NCBI GenBank assembly: GCA_002943765.1
Contig: PQWQ01000008.1
Span: 434,001-498,000, forward strand
Reading direction: 5' to 3'
Source: Psoroptes ovis
Taxonomy: Eukaryota; Arthropoda; Arachnida; Sarcoptiformes; Psoroptidae
DNA length: 64,000 nucleotides
The notes beneath the pieces were generated by a model, which worked only from the letters and a program-made list of their open reading frames with translations, did no database searches and had not been told where the DNA came from. The position numbers and the translations under genes are program-made. Positions 11,901 to 21,600 of this stretch are shown here, in pieces; the first letter of the stretch is position 1, and each line of letters begins with the position of its first letter.

Positions 11901-13048
11901 GGGAATGGACCGAAAATCAACAAAAAGAATTTGAAAATTTGAAAAACTTGCTTATCAAAGAACCTATTTTAAAATTGTTCAATCCTAAATTTGAAATTAA
12001 AATTTACACAGATGCAAGTTTAAAAGGTATTGGTGCGGTATTGAAACAAATTCATCCCAATGAACAAGAATATCCTGTCGCTTACTTTTCAAAAAAATTG
12101 TTGCCATATCAACAAAGATATTCAGCATCTGAATTAGAATGCTTAGCAATTCTTGAAGCGGTAGAGTATTGGCATTATTGGTTAATTGGACAAAAATTCA
12201 CTATTGTTACTGATCACAAACCGTTGGAAAGCCTTAAAAAAATAAAAAAGCCGAAAACAAGGTTGTTCAATTGGGCTTTGCGGCTAAGCTCGTATCAATT
12301 TACTATTGTGTACAGAAAGGGCGCTGATAATCAAGAAGCCGATTACCTCTCACGCCATCCGATCCATGATTTAGAAGAGATGGCCAAAGCTCCGATGATC
12401 ATGTTTACAAATCTTTGGGAAGATACTGATAAAATTATTGCAATTCAAAAAAATTATAATCCGAAACAGTTGAATAAATGCTATGAAAAAAATGGAATTA
12501 TTTATCGAAAGAAAAAGAATTTTGAACAAATCTTCATCCCAAAGGCGGAAGCGGAAAACGAACTCAGAAGAATTCACCACGAATTTGGCCATATAGGTTC
12601 AGTCCATTTATACGAGCATTATTCCAGACGATATTACACCCCAGATATTATGAAGATCATTAAAAAAGTGGTGCAAAATTGTGAGGTGTGTAACATCACC
12701 AAGAAAAACTCTTATCGTTTTGGATTTATGGGTCAAATAGGACCAGCGAAATTACCATTCGAAATCATCCATATCGACACAATAGGAGGATTCCAAAGTT
12801 TTGGATCAAATAAACGATTTTTACATCTAGCAATCGATGCTTTTACAAGATTTATATGGATTATTTGTTCAAAGACGCAGACGGCAAAAGATATGATAAA
12901 TTTGGTCAAAAAAATTCAAAGCGTAACGAAACCAAAATTGATTATTGCTGACCAATATCCGGCAATAAAAAGGAACCGAATTCAAAACGTACTTAAAGAG
13001 GAACAACATAGGTATTATGTTTATCCCGAGGGATCATCCTTCCAGTAA
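8984..13048 (+). CDS. gag-pol: Gag-protease-reverse transcriptase-RNase H-integrase (N-terminal part) polyprotein
   Basis: A 1354-residue open frame starting at the first ATG after the LTR, with no frameshift between gag and pol. Residues about 160-300 resemble the DUF1759 Gag region. Three zinc knuckles begin at C358, C390 and C409, the spacing seen in BEL/Pao Gag. An aspartic protease motif DSGA lies at 565-568. Reverse transcriptase spans roughly 690-900, with YIDD at 861-864. RNase H starts near 1000, with its first catalytic Asp at D1010 (YTDAS). Integrase follows, with H1199, H1203, C1233 and C1236 as the zinc site and catalytic D1265 and D1323. The frame then stops at 13048 before the catalytic Glu, which lies in the next frame at 13059-13061. 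RT and RNase H are plainly Ty3/gypsy type. The host relevance is only as a mobile element; as read, integrase is interrupted. Confidence 0.95.
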   Translation: MSTSDVLMKNLQELEKEKPVIRRMITEVFNQINEKTIDAYDLVKKTLELAKRVADYRAKFKASADYGREHGLPFDSEKYELINTDYHQKLDKIYEVADKTKQDIKKINIFEMTIQDDATKAKNEPSKSNITNQQVQQETITMTTEAEPKTMPEKFILKEIEKIKPFSGKFLDFRKFFESLTSLLDLSCLPPQRKIDIIAEKLDGPSRQLINSMGDEDDYEKVKTILREKFYDPYEVVLNIAQQLRSLPKLTNNFDIMGMERILEDIKKTEKLMIKVNINPAYTYQFKRIIYQKLTYEIISKLGCVSETDLSIIIEVLEKEHKLARSRREDQNLFDDFLNCNPIVKTSPQRQNTRSTYCYFCNNPTHKSIDCYAKIPLKTKKNIIWEKNLCIRCLEKGHRMKNCNSKRICQICKSGHHEILCQTPQQDNPRWTNQSNVNRGNYRSITSPQRNMIEYPQQRSNTPRTKVKESYVCETMNTKSNDMKSHVQQNSDTNEQKEMKDTKPDDYEVQTMEDELIGLSNLESNMLHMMMAQTETTDMAKRKDLEEPVVVKAQVNGFEQELMIDSGANISFITPMYVKKLLLKEKPTNENIFTLGANVHIKGICTTTVKIENIEHEVKFYVVPHEKDIIALGRDAMRSFGISIIPEDENKWKVKINIGQGKEKDVEDHDIGKLLKKYKDVFAKNKEDIECIKNEMAQIHLSNEIPITCRPYPCTAMDQEIIDKEIDRLLKMDVIEPSNSPFCFPIVLVDKKDEGKKTRLCVDYRKLNDVTIVEHYPMPKISDIDERLINSTYFTTLDISQGYYHVMIDPDDRGKTGFVTKYDQYQWKRLPFGLKNAPMIFQRIIWSLIKRNNLHMYCHNYIDDIIIFSRTKKEHLTHLDNVMNVLLKENIKLKLSKCIFGMKSIIFLGHKISEHGIAPCRSNIEAIVKAEPPKNLKDLRGFLGKINYYHKFIPNRAEKTYYLTELLKKNQKWEWTENQQKEFENLKNLLIKEPILKLFNPKFEIKIYTDASLKGIGAVLKQIHPNEQEYPVAYFSKKLLPYQQRYSASELECLAILEAVEYWHYWLIGQKFTIVTDHKPLESLKKIKKPKTRLFNWALRLSSYQFTIVYRKGADNQEADYLSRHPIHDLEEMAKAPMIMFTNLWEDTDKIIAIQKNYNPKQLNKCYEKNGIIYRKKKNFEQIFIPKAEAENELRRIHHEFGHIGSVHLYEHYSRRYYTPDIMKIIKKVVQNCEVCNITKKNSYRFGFMGQIGPAKLPFEIIHIDTIGGFQSFGSNKRFLHLAIDAFTRFIWIICSKTQTAKDMINLVKKIQSVTKPKLIIADQYPAIKRNRIQNVLKEEQHRYYVYPEGSSFQ

Positions 13049-13661
13049 TGGGATAGTCGAACGTGTAAACCAAACAATTTGCGATCGAATCCGTCATAAA
13101 ATATACGAAACATCTAAAGAAAAAAGGACGTTATCCTGGGCAACGCATGCTGCAAAAGCAGCTGAAGAATACAATAAAACCATTCATAGTGTCACAAAGT
13201 ATTCCCCATTATTTCTGTTGACAGGGTATGATGCTGAAGAAATATTAGGACCGGAGGAAGTAGTAGAAGCACGAAAAATTGCTTTTCAAAATTCAAATTT
13301 AATGCATGAAAAAAATAAGAAAAAATATGATGAAACAAGAAAAGAATTACCATTGGAAATAATCGACGAAGTGTATGTCTCCAAAGGAAACGCTTTGAAC
13401 CGGAAAAAATTGGACGCAAGATTTGAAGGCCCGTTTCCAGTGATCGATAAAGAAGGGAATACAATGCTGAAAATCCAGAAGAAGGGAAAATTAGAAAAAG
13501 TTCACATTTCCCAAGTCAAGCCAAAATTTCATCCGTTTAATATGGTGCTATTGACTTTACTAATGCTGATACACCTAGCTAATGGGAAATATGAACCCTC
13601 CGTCGCAGATCCTATTGTTTGGGAAAAAAACCGATCATACTATCACAAAAGAATTAGTTAA
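13017..13661 (+). CDS. pol: Integrase C-terminal part (catalytic Glu, GPY/F-like region), frame-shifted, running into an Env-type signal peptide
   Basis: Continues integrase in the +1 frame relative to 8984-13048; the first ATG (13017) is probably not a real start. HPSSNG followed by VERVNQ carries the catalytic Glu at 13059-13061. That Glu lies 109 bases after the catalytic Asp codon at 12950, which is 36 codons plus one base; this matches D-35-E spacing with one base too many. A GPFPV motif near 13430 fits the GPY/F module of Ty3/gypsy integrases. From ATG 13542 the same frame encodes a hydrophobic stretch (MVLLTLLMLIHLANG) that looks like a secretion signal, then reads on to a stop at 13659. 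No stop separates integrase from this signal. The frame change falls next to a CCC run at 13025-13027. Confidence 0.9.
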   Translation: MFIPRDHPSSNGIVERVNQTICDRIRHKIYETSKEKRTLSWATHAAKAAEEYNKTIHSVTKYSPLFLLTGYDAEEILGPEEVVEARKIAFQNSNLMHEKNKKKYDETRKELPLEIIDEVYVSKGNALNRKKLDARFEGPFPVIDKEGNTMLKIQKKGKLEKVHISQVKPKFHPFNMVLLTLLMLIHLANGKYEPSVADPIVWEKNRSYYHKRIS

Positions 13662-15117
13662 TACCTATTATTATATTCGTTTAGTAAATCCATGTAGTAT
13701 CCTTAAAAGAACGGATAGACGTTTTGAATGTAACGCAAGATATGATTTCTGGATAATGGAAACAATAAATAAAAATTGCGATAAGATTAATATAACATAT
13801 GATGACTTTATGGAAGAAAACCGGCGAAGAAAAAGATTTGTTGGAAGTATTTTAAAAGGTACGAAATTCTTATTCGAAAATTACGATAAGGTATTACATA
13901 TTGGACAAACGATAGTTGGATTTGTAACTAATTGGTTTGAACGAAAGAAAATAAAGTCATTGAAAGAAACACAAAGAAAACAGCAAGAACAAATCAAGGT
14001 TTTAATGAACTCTCAAAAAGAAATATTGAAAGAAATGGTGGACAAGTTGGATAAGATGGGCGAAATACAAATGAACAACAGAAAAACCATGGAAGATTTA
14101 ATAGATGGTCTACATTATGACCTTATGGTGGGATCACAAATGGTGACTATCAGTCAAAATCTAAAAAAATTCTTTAATGAATTGGCTCGTGGTATAATCC
14201 CAATAGAATTTGAATTATTGTTTCCCGGAATCGTTACCTCCGAAGATAAATATGAACAATGGGAATTCGTTGGATGTGATTTGTCATCACATTCCGATTT
14301 AATTTTGGAATTTATACAACCTCAACCGTATGACGAATTAATTGTATATGAAAGCCATCCCTTTACTTTATATAAACAACAAGAAGATAAATTTTGTATG
14401 TACGAATACAGTGGCCCACGATACATGCTGTATAATCTAGAAAAAGATTGCGTAAAAAGACTCCATTTACATCCTCATCATAAGAAACGTTCAGAAAGTT
14501 TTATTATAAATAAATCAACAAGCTGTCAAGAGGATGATGAAATCGAAAAATTATGGGTAAAGAAATTTTGTGAAACAAAATCAAAATTCAATCAAGAAGA
14601 ACTACAAATTCATTATAACAATAAATTTATTTTTGTATATTGTTACAAACAATTGATAACGATCGAAAACATAACAAGTGAATGCGAAAACAAAATTTAT
14701 AAAATCCCACAGAAGAAGGAGTTTATCGCTGGAAGTTTCCATCACAGACCATCAGTACGCAAAACGCTGGGAAATCATTCATTCCATTTGTATGAAAACG
14801 AATTGATTGGGAAAAACTTATACAGTGGAATTTATAATTATTCGATCCAAACGAAAAACATAGATCAATTACTAGCGGAAATGAATAATCTTGATGAACC
14901 TGAAGAAGATCGTTTTAATAAATGGTTGATGCTTATTCCAACAGGAGTCTGTTTATTGATTATTATCGCTGGTGTACTCATCGTAATATTGAGAAGGATA
15001 AAATTGACAAAGAAGAAGAGAAAAATATTAGAACGATCGCAAGAATTCATCGAGTTGGAAAATCAAGCTAGATCACAAGGATCAAATAGCCCAGAAGTAG
15101 ATGATACCGCTGTGTAA
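13582..15117 (+). CDS. env: Envelope-like glycoprotein, errantivirus/baculovirus F-like layout
   Basis: A 511-residue open frame. A furin-type site RRRKR at residues 81-85 is followed by a hydrophobic FVGS stretch, as in fusion peptides of F-type proteins. A charged, Gln/Lys/Glu-rich region at about 115-170 looks like a coiled coil. Several N-X-S/T sequons are visible. A transmembrane segment lies at about 448-473, followed by a basic cytoplasmic tail. In this family the role is membrane fusion or cell entry; here it is inferred from layout only. The first ATG in this frame lacks a signal peptide. A good signal peptide is encoded just upstream from 13542 in the preceding frame, and the two frames overlap at an A7 run (13624-13630). 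The signal peptide and ectodomain are thus separated by a +1 break in this copy. A spliced subgenomic message, as in gypsy, is possible but not shown. Confidence 0.85.
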   Translation: MGNMNPPSQILLFGKKTDHTITKELVNTYYYIRLVNPCSILKRTDRRFECNARYDFWIMETINKNCDKINITYDDFMEENRRRKRFVGSILKGTKFLFENYDKVLHIGQTIVGFVTNWFERKKIKSLKETQRKQQEQIKVLMNSQKEILKEMVDKLDKMGEIQMNNRKTMEDLIDGLHYDLMVGSQMVTISQNLKKFFNELARGIIPIEFELLFPGIVTSEDKYEQWEFVGCDLSSHSDLILEFIQPQPYDELIVYESHPFTLYKQQEDKFCMYEYSGPRYMLYNLEKDCVKRLHLHPHHKKRSESFIINKSTSCQEDDEIEKLWVKKFCETKSKFNQEELQIHYNNKFIFVYCYKQLITIENITSECENKIYKIPQKKEFIAGSFHHRPSVRKTLGNHSFHLYENELIGKNLYSGIYNYSIQTKNIDQLLAEMNNLDEPEEDRFNKWLMLIPTGVCLLIIIAGVLIVILRRIKLTKKKRKILERSQEFIELENQARSQGSNSPEVDDTAV

Positions 15118-15185
15118 ACGAAATTGATGTCAATCCAAAATAAAGTTGCGCTTTTTCACCCCCCCCGTATTGTTTTTTTTTTTTT
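15118..15185 (+). other. Short spacer between env and polypurine tract, with C8 and T13 runs
   Basis: Non-coding spacer holding an eight-C run at 15159-15166, rare in this AT-rich window, and a 13-T run at 15173-15185 just before the polypurine tract. T-rich stretches upstream of polypurine tracts are common in retroelements. The C-run has no assigned role. Confidence 0.6.
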
Positions 15186-15195
15186 AGAGGGGAGA
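15186..15195 (+). other. Polypurine tract
   Basis: AGAGGGGAGA lies directly before the TG of the 3' LTR, the expected place for the plus-strand DNA primer of an LTR retroelement. All ten bases are purines. Confidence 0.85.
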
Positions 15196-15632
15196 TGTAA
15201 TAGAAATGGTAGTTATTGATCTAAAGAGATGTTATTTAACATCATTAATTTTTAAATCGTTAGCTTAATGATGATAATGTTTAGCTGATTACCATATTTG
15301 GCAAAAATTCCAATCTAATCACATTGGCTAAACATGCACATCATTATGATTTAAAGTATTCAAAACATCCTCGATTTAATTACCTTTCTATCACATTCCT
15401 TTCTCATAATGTATATATTTTCCGTCATTTTAATCAAAATTGTCAATTTTTCAATTATTATTCAGTCAGTCGTTATTTTCATCAAATGTTGTCATTATCA
15501 TTTTTTATCAATAAATAAAACTTTTACGAAAAAAAAAAAAAAAAAAACTTGTTGTTGTGTCAAAAATTTATTTCGTGAAAAAAGAAGGTTAAATTCAACC
15601 AAAATTGCGCTCACCACTACGTATATCTTATA
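15196..15632 (+). repeat. 3' long terminal repeat
   Basis: 437 bp, a copy of 8508-8947 with 19 instead of 22 A in the internal tract (15529-15547). It follows a purine-rich tract directly. The AATAAA at 15510-15515 would serve as the polyadenylation signal of the element transcript. Confidence 0.95.
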
Positions 15633-15636
15633 CGTA
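15632..15636. repeat. Target site duplication, right copy
   Basis: ACGTA directly follows the 3' LTR and matches 8503-8507. The A at 15632 can be assigned to the LTR or to the duplication, which leaves a 4- or 5-bp reading. Confidence 0.8.
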
Positions 15637-18600
15637 TAAACACGTTTTTGGCAGTTTTTATGGAAAAATTTTTATTTTTCAAAATTAATAAAATTTTTAA
15701 ATCAAAATTTTCTTATTTATAAAAATAAGAAATTGTGATAAGATTTTTTTGATTTTGAAAAAAAAATGAAAAATTTAATTGAAATCTATGATTTGAACGA
15801 AATAAATGAATGAATGAATGAATGAAAAATCAATTGACATTTGTGAATAAATAATCATAAAAATTTTTTGAAGAAAAAAAATGAAATAAAAATCTATATG
15901 ACTGATAAGGCTGATACCTTTGAATATTTCAAGGATATTCACCTGATAAATTTTTAATTTATTTTTTTCTGAAAAAATTTTGAAAAAGAAGATTATAATA
16001 CACACACATAAGTTACCTATCATAAGTCATCATAGCCATCATAACTATAGCCACATAGTTACTAGTAACAAGTTTTACATTGAACAAATTACATTGAAAT
16101 TTGTTTCAATTTTTTTTTTTAATTTGAAAAAATTCAAAGGAAAAATAATAAACAAGTATATAAAGTAAATACAGGTAAACTAATAATAATGTTCTAAACA
16201 AGGTTTCTATCAAGATTTATTTGACCAATGGTCAAATTAAATTTGATTTGAAAGTGTGGCAAACCAATCGAGCAGATTTGAACAAGATCAAATGATTCAA
16301 TTATGATGATTAGATGTGAAACTTGCGCAACATGGAAGGCATAAATGAATTGGACGATTACCCATCGATTCATTGTTGGAAAATGTTTATTTTGTTTTGC
16401 CTCGATGAATAGCCTCAAATGTGACGATGATTTGTCATTAAATTTTTCATTTTAGGGGATCAAATTGTTCAAAAACCGCAAGTGACAAAATTCAAAGGCA
16501 TATTTTGCCATTGAAATTTGTCTAATTGTCATTTAGTTGTTGTCAAAGTCATTGGTTACCACCGCTGACAACAACTGCGGGGAGTTTTTTTTTTGATTAT
16601 TTTGATTTCGGTCGATTTAGTTGAACAATTGATTGTCTTGGCCTTTGAAAAATCATTGAATCCATTTAATTTCTAAGCCGAAATTTCCTTCACAAATTAC
16701 ACACCAATGACTGTCTAATAATTTTTTTAAATTACTCAGCCATTATTTCCCGAATATCACCAAAAATATTTGCGAAATAATTTTTTGATTAATTGAATTT
16801 CATCATTTAACGCGGTTAATCTATTATAATCTTTGGTAATTAAAAATTTTTAAATCACTGGAATTTTATTTGTTTTTCAAATATTTCTAATTGAACCAAA
16901 AATCATCATGAATCTTTCACAAATTCTACACAAACAGCTGTCCGATCAGGAATTTCGGAGCCAGAATTCCGTTGAAATTCTTCTAAAATTCTGTTTCAAA
17001 CCGAAAGCTGATGCACAAATGAATGTCTACAATGGATTCAGTGATAATGGAATTGGAAATGGATTTTGACCAACAAAAACAAATGAACAAATGAACAAAT
17101 GGATTTCAAAGAACAAACGTTGGGACACAAACAAACAAATGTATTTCAAAATAAACTGAACAAAAACCAAAATTCAAAACAAAAGGAAATGGAAATAATC
17201 AATTAATCATTATTTTCATTTGAAATGCCTTGGTGCTTTGTCTTCGTTTGTTTGTTTGGTCATATTTGGTTTTCGGCTTGTTTCAATATGGCCCTGCAGA
17301 GCTTACGAGAGTGAGTGGATGCACCATTCGAAGTGGATTATTTCGTAAAACAAATATTAAGCTGAAATAATGGAACTTTCATCGCTGCAAATACACAATT
17401 AAAGCCTTGGACAATTGAAAATGAATTGAATTCATTTCGAAAATTTCTGAAGTTTTTGGCCATTAAAATTGTGAATTATTTCACAATTCAATTCCATCCA
17501 TTTTTTTGGGCCGAAAAAATTTTGAAATATTTCATTGTCATTCGTTGAATCCAAATGAATTCATTTGGAATTCATTTGTTTGATGAATTTTTGGCTTGAA
17601 AACGGAAACAATTATTATGGTAAAACATTGTATAATGGAATAATTGTTGTTGTTGTTGAATACAACATTGACTAATGATACATTTTGTCATTGTTTTTTG
17701 ATTAATGGAATTTCGGGGAAACTCAATGAAATTCAATGGAATTTCTGAAAAGAAAAATTTGAATTTAAAACAAATGAATAAATGAACAAATGACCCTCGT
17801 AAAGGCTATTTGAAAGCCGTTGAAGATCATGGGGAACAACGGAAGACCATGCAGAAATAATGGCTGTAAAAAGCTATACAATAGAGGAAACAATCCATAC
17901 AATGTAAGGACTTGAAACAATAATCAATCAATCAATGTTTAGAATCGAATTCTTGAATGGAATTATTCTTGAGTTGAATCAACGACCATCGAATACAATC
18001 AATTATTAAGCGATAATCAAGCGATAACCCGAGTAATAATCAGTGATAATGATGATAGTGTTTATCAACGATAGATACAATCATTGATTATCACTGGTGA
18101 TAATCAATGCAAATTTCATTAATTTGATTTATGTGAATTTATGCATTTTCCATGCTTTTAGTTTCATTGTATTCAAATGTTAAGCTTCATTCCACAATAA
18201 GTATTCATGGTCGATTTCAACCAACTCATAATTATTGATTCAATAAATTCATTGTGTATTCAGTGTATGTATCATCATTTGATTGATTTGTCAAATCAAT
18301 CAAATGAAACGACCTCATGAACTTTTTTGCTATGAATTATTATATTTTTTTCTTTGATTTATTCATTACGATTGATCATCATTGTTGATCACTTTTATTA
18401 TTCGGAAACATTTGGCCAAATAAAATGTGTGAATAATAAAAAATAAAATCAAAAAATAAAATAAAATGAAAACAATAACAAACTTGGATGCGCGAACATA
18501 ATTATTATTATTATTCGTTTCGGATGTAATAATTCAATGGACCTAGTTACTTACTTTTACCAGTTTTCAAATGAAGTTTCCAAATGAATTTTATTATTTG

Positions 18601-21600
18601 AAAATTGAAAATTTTTAGGGACAAAAAATAAATTAAATCGAAAATGAAATGAAATAATAATCAAAATGAGAATAAATACACTTTGATTTAGAATCGAATT
18701 CAATTGAATTTGATTCAATTCAATCTAAATACAATGGAATTGAATAGAATTGTATTCGTATACAATTAAGTTGAATTGAATTAGATTTGGATTCAAATTC
18801 GTATTTAATTCTATTATCACCATTGTCCTTGTCAAACCAGGGGCCATTTTATTCATTCATTCACTGATCCATTATTATTTCATTTGTTTCTTTGAAAAAA
18901 ACTGGCAGAAGCAAAACATCTTCATTTATTCATGTCTTTATGTGTCTGTATGCATTATCTAATACGATTGTCGATCGTCCATTGTCCATTGTCCTTGTTC
19001 CATTGTCAAAGGCCGCTGCCGTTATGCTTTGTTTTGTGTAATTCTTATCTCTGTCTATTCTTTTAGTGTCTTTGTCTGTCGCTTTGTGTTCATGCATTTT
19101 CAATGATATACCCAGATAGATGCGATAAATTGAATAGAATAGAAAATAAATAAACAAACAAATAATTCATCCAGTATTTTTCTACATTTGTAATTTATTC
19201 CTTATTCAATCAATGTATTCTCATTGATTACAAAAGAAACGAATGAATTTCAATTGAAATTCTTTCATTCAAATTTTCACCATTTTTTCACTATGAAAAA
19301 TGTGAAAATGAATAATACAAAACAATGCACAGCAGCAGCAACAACAAAATTCAATGCATTTACCAAGCACTATGCATTCAAAGATAGCATTGAAGATCCA
19401 CACAGAGAGATCCATAGGGTCTGTATCGAGAAGCATTCATATTAGATAATAGATCTAAGCTTAATAAACACATTCAAATTCATATGCACCAGCAGCGAGC
19501 TTAGATAAACTGAGACCAGTACCGAAGAATGGCATGACTATGAAGAACAATGTGTGCTGAGTACAGGGACAAACAAAAGACTTCGGGTACATCTTTATTC
19601 ATTATTGTCATTTCATTTTGTCATTATTCATTATTGTCATTGTCGGAAAATGAATTCAATAAATGCACAGATTTCATACTGGGACCCGAAGAATATTTGA
19701 CAAAATAATTTGTCCCGAATCATTCAAACAATTAAGTTAGATTCAAAAGGAAATGATGATGATTATTCAATGATGATTATTATTCAATGATGATGAACAA
19801 TCATTACAAATACAAACATTGAATACTTTGTTTACCAAAAATAATAAATGAATAAATGACATTACAAGAGTTATTTCGGTATGAATTAATCACAGTTGGA
19901 CATTTTTAATTGTCACCCGTTACATTGTATTCTTTCAAATGTATTTATTCACGCAATTGATTTTGTTGGTACGTGTTTTGAATCAAATGAAGAATTCAAT
20001 CATTTTAGACAAACACAGTTATGACACAATCAGTCAGATATGTCTCTCACCTCTTACTCTTTTGTTGTTTTTGATCACACAATGACAATCAATGAATGTC
20101 ATCAATCGATGAATGTGGCTTAACCACTGAGTTTTTTTTGACTGAAACAGTTTGTCACACAGTTGGATTTGTAACAATCTTCGCAAAGTCTTTGTGTCTT
20201 TGTCGCGCATCAAAATTGAATTGTTTGTATCTGTGTGTGTATGTTCAGTCAATAAACACAAACATGTATCCAACCGTGAACAATTCAATTGAATTCATTT
20301 TGATAAATGATTGAATCAAATTATGATGATAATAGTGTCGATTTGGTGCGAATGAATTACAGACATATTATCATTGAATAATTATTCGATGAATTATACA
20401 AGGAGAATCATCGTCTTTTCAATCGGAAAATTGTTTATTAATGAAACACGTGGCAATCGACAATAATTTGACTTGATTGATAATTGGATTTTAATTCAAA
20501 TTTGTTTATTTTTTATCTATTTAAAAAAAAGAAAGCTATGGACTCAGGGTACAAGGTCCAGGCTAAGGTTCAAAGGTTCTTGATAGTAACACAATTGCAC
20601 AATTAATCAAATAAAATTTCATTTTTAACCCAAATATAGAGACATACAGATTTAATGGAAAAATGTCCAACCAAATTGTACTGAAATTTGTCAATTTTTA
20701 CCAATTGTACCAACTGAAAAACCCTTCAAATACTTACAATCACACTCAATTGAAATTTTCAAAATTTGAAATCAATTCTCTTAAGATTAATTTTCAAAAT
20801 TGATTTTTTTTTTCAATATTTAGTTGTTTTACCATTTACCAATCCACACATTTCCAACATGGATATATGGCATTTGATTTTCATTTGTTTATGGATATAT
20901 TTTCTATTATGACCAATGGATGGATATTTTTCAATGGAAAGAAATGAGGGCACAGACAAATAGACAAATAAACGAATAAATAAATCAACAAATTTATCAA
21001 AAAATCATTAATATAAAAAAATATAATGGAAATATTATTAATGCCATTAATGGCTTTTTCAATTTGTGTTAATGATTAAGCGATTGTGATGAAATTTGGC
21101 CATTTTTTCCCTTATTTTTAACCCTTTTAACCGTCGTTTCTAGTCTTATTTGAATCAAAAACAGCTCTTTTTACACAATATTTCTGCCTCTCTCCTATTT
21201 AACCACGGAAAAAATAGCATATTATAAAATAAGCATCATTGAAAGCATCATTTCAACCCTTTTCATTCCATATCTTTTTTGTATTATACAATTGAATAGA
21301 AAATTGTACAAACAAACAATTTCCAATATGTTTCCATATGAAACATTTTCCCTAAATTCTCCAAAGTACAATTTACAGATTTGGAAATTTTCATAAGCAG
21401 AAAATATTCAGACCAATAAACAAAATCGAAACAAAAATATTTGGGAACAAAATTCCTCAATAGAACCCATAAACAAACCGAATAGAATGAATTCGAGCAA
21501 GGGTTAAAGCAATAGAATTCTATTATGATCATCGATAATAATAAAAATAATAAAATAATAATAATCGAAAGAATTCAAAATGGATGGAAATAATATGAAA

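Larger units (their letters stand above)
8508..15632 (+). mobile_element. Complete env-bearing LTR retroelement (endogenous retrovirus-like), recent insertion
   Basis: A full-length element with layout LTR, gag-pro-pol, env, polypurine tract, LTR. The two LTRs match base for base as far as I can read them, except for an internal A-tract of 22 versus 19. The flanks share ACGTA (8503-8507 and 15632-15636), or CGTA if the LTR is taken to end in TA. Identical LTRs mean that little time has passed since insertion. Pol is clearly Ty3/gypsy by its RT, RNase H and integrase motifs and by integrase following RNase H. Gag looks BEL/Pao-like and Env looks errantivirus/baculovirus F-like. Two +1 frame changes break the coding region (about 13025-13036 and about 13624-13630), so this copy as read would not make intact integrase, or Env with its own signal peptide. 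Whether the breaks are real or sequence errors cannot be decided here. Confidence 0.97.

Noticed and set aside
17288..17316. ATG GCC CTG CAG ... followed by GTGAGT, possible first exon
   Set aside because: Single weak donor without leader features or a downstream exon.
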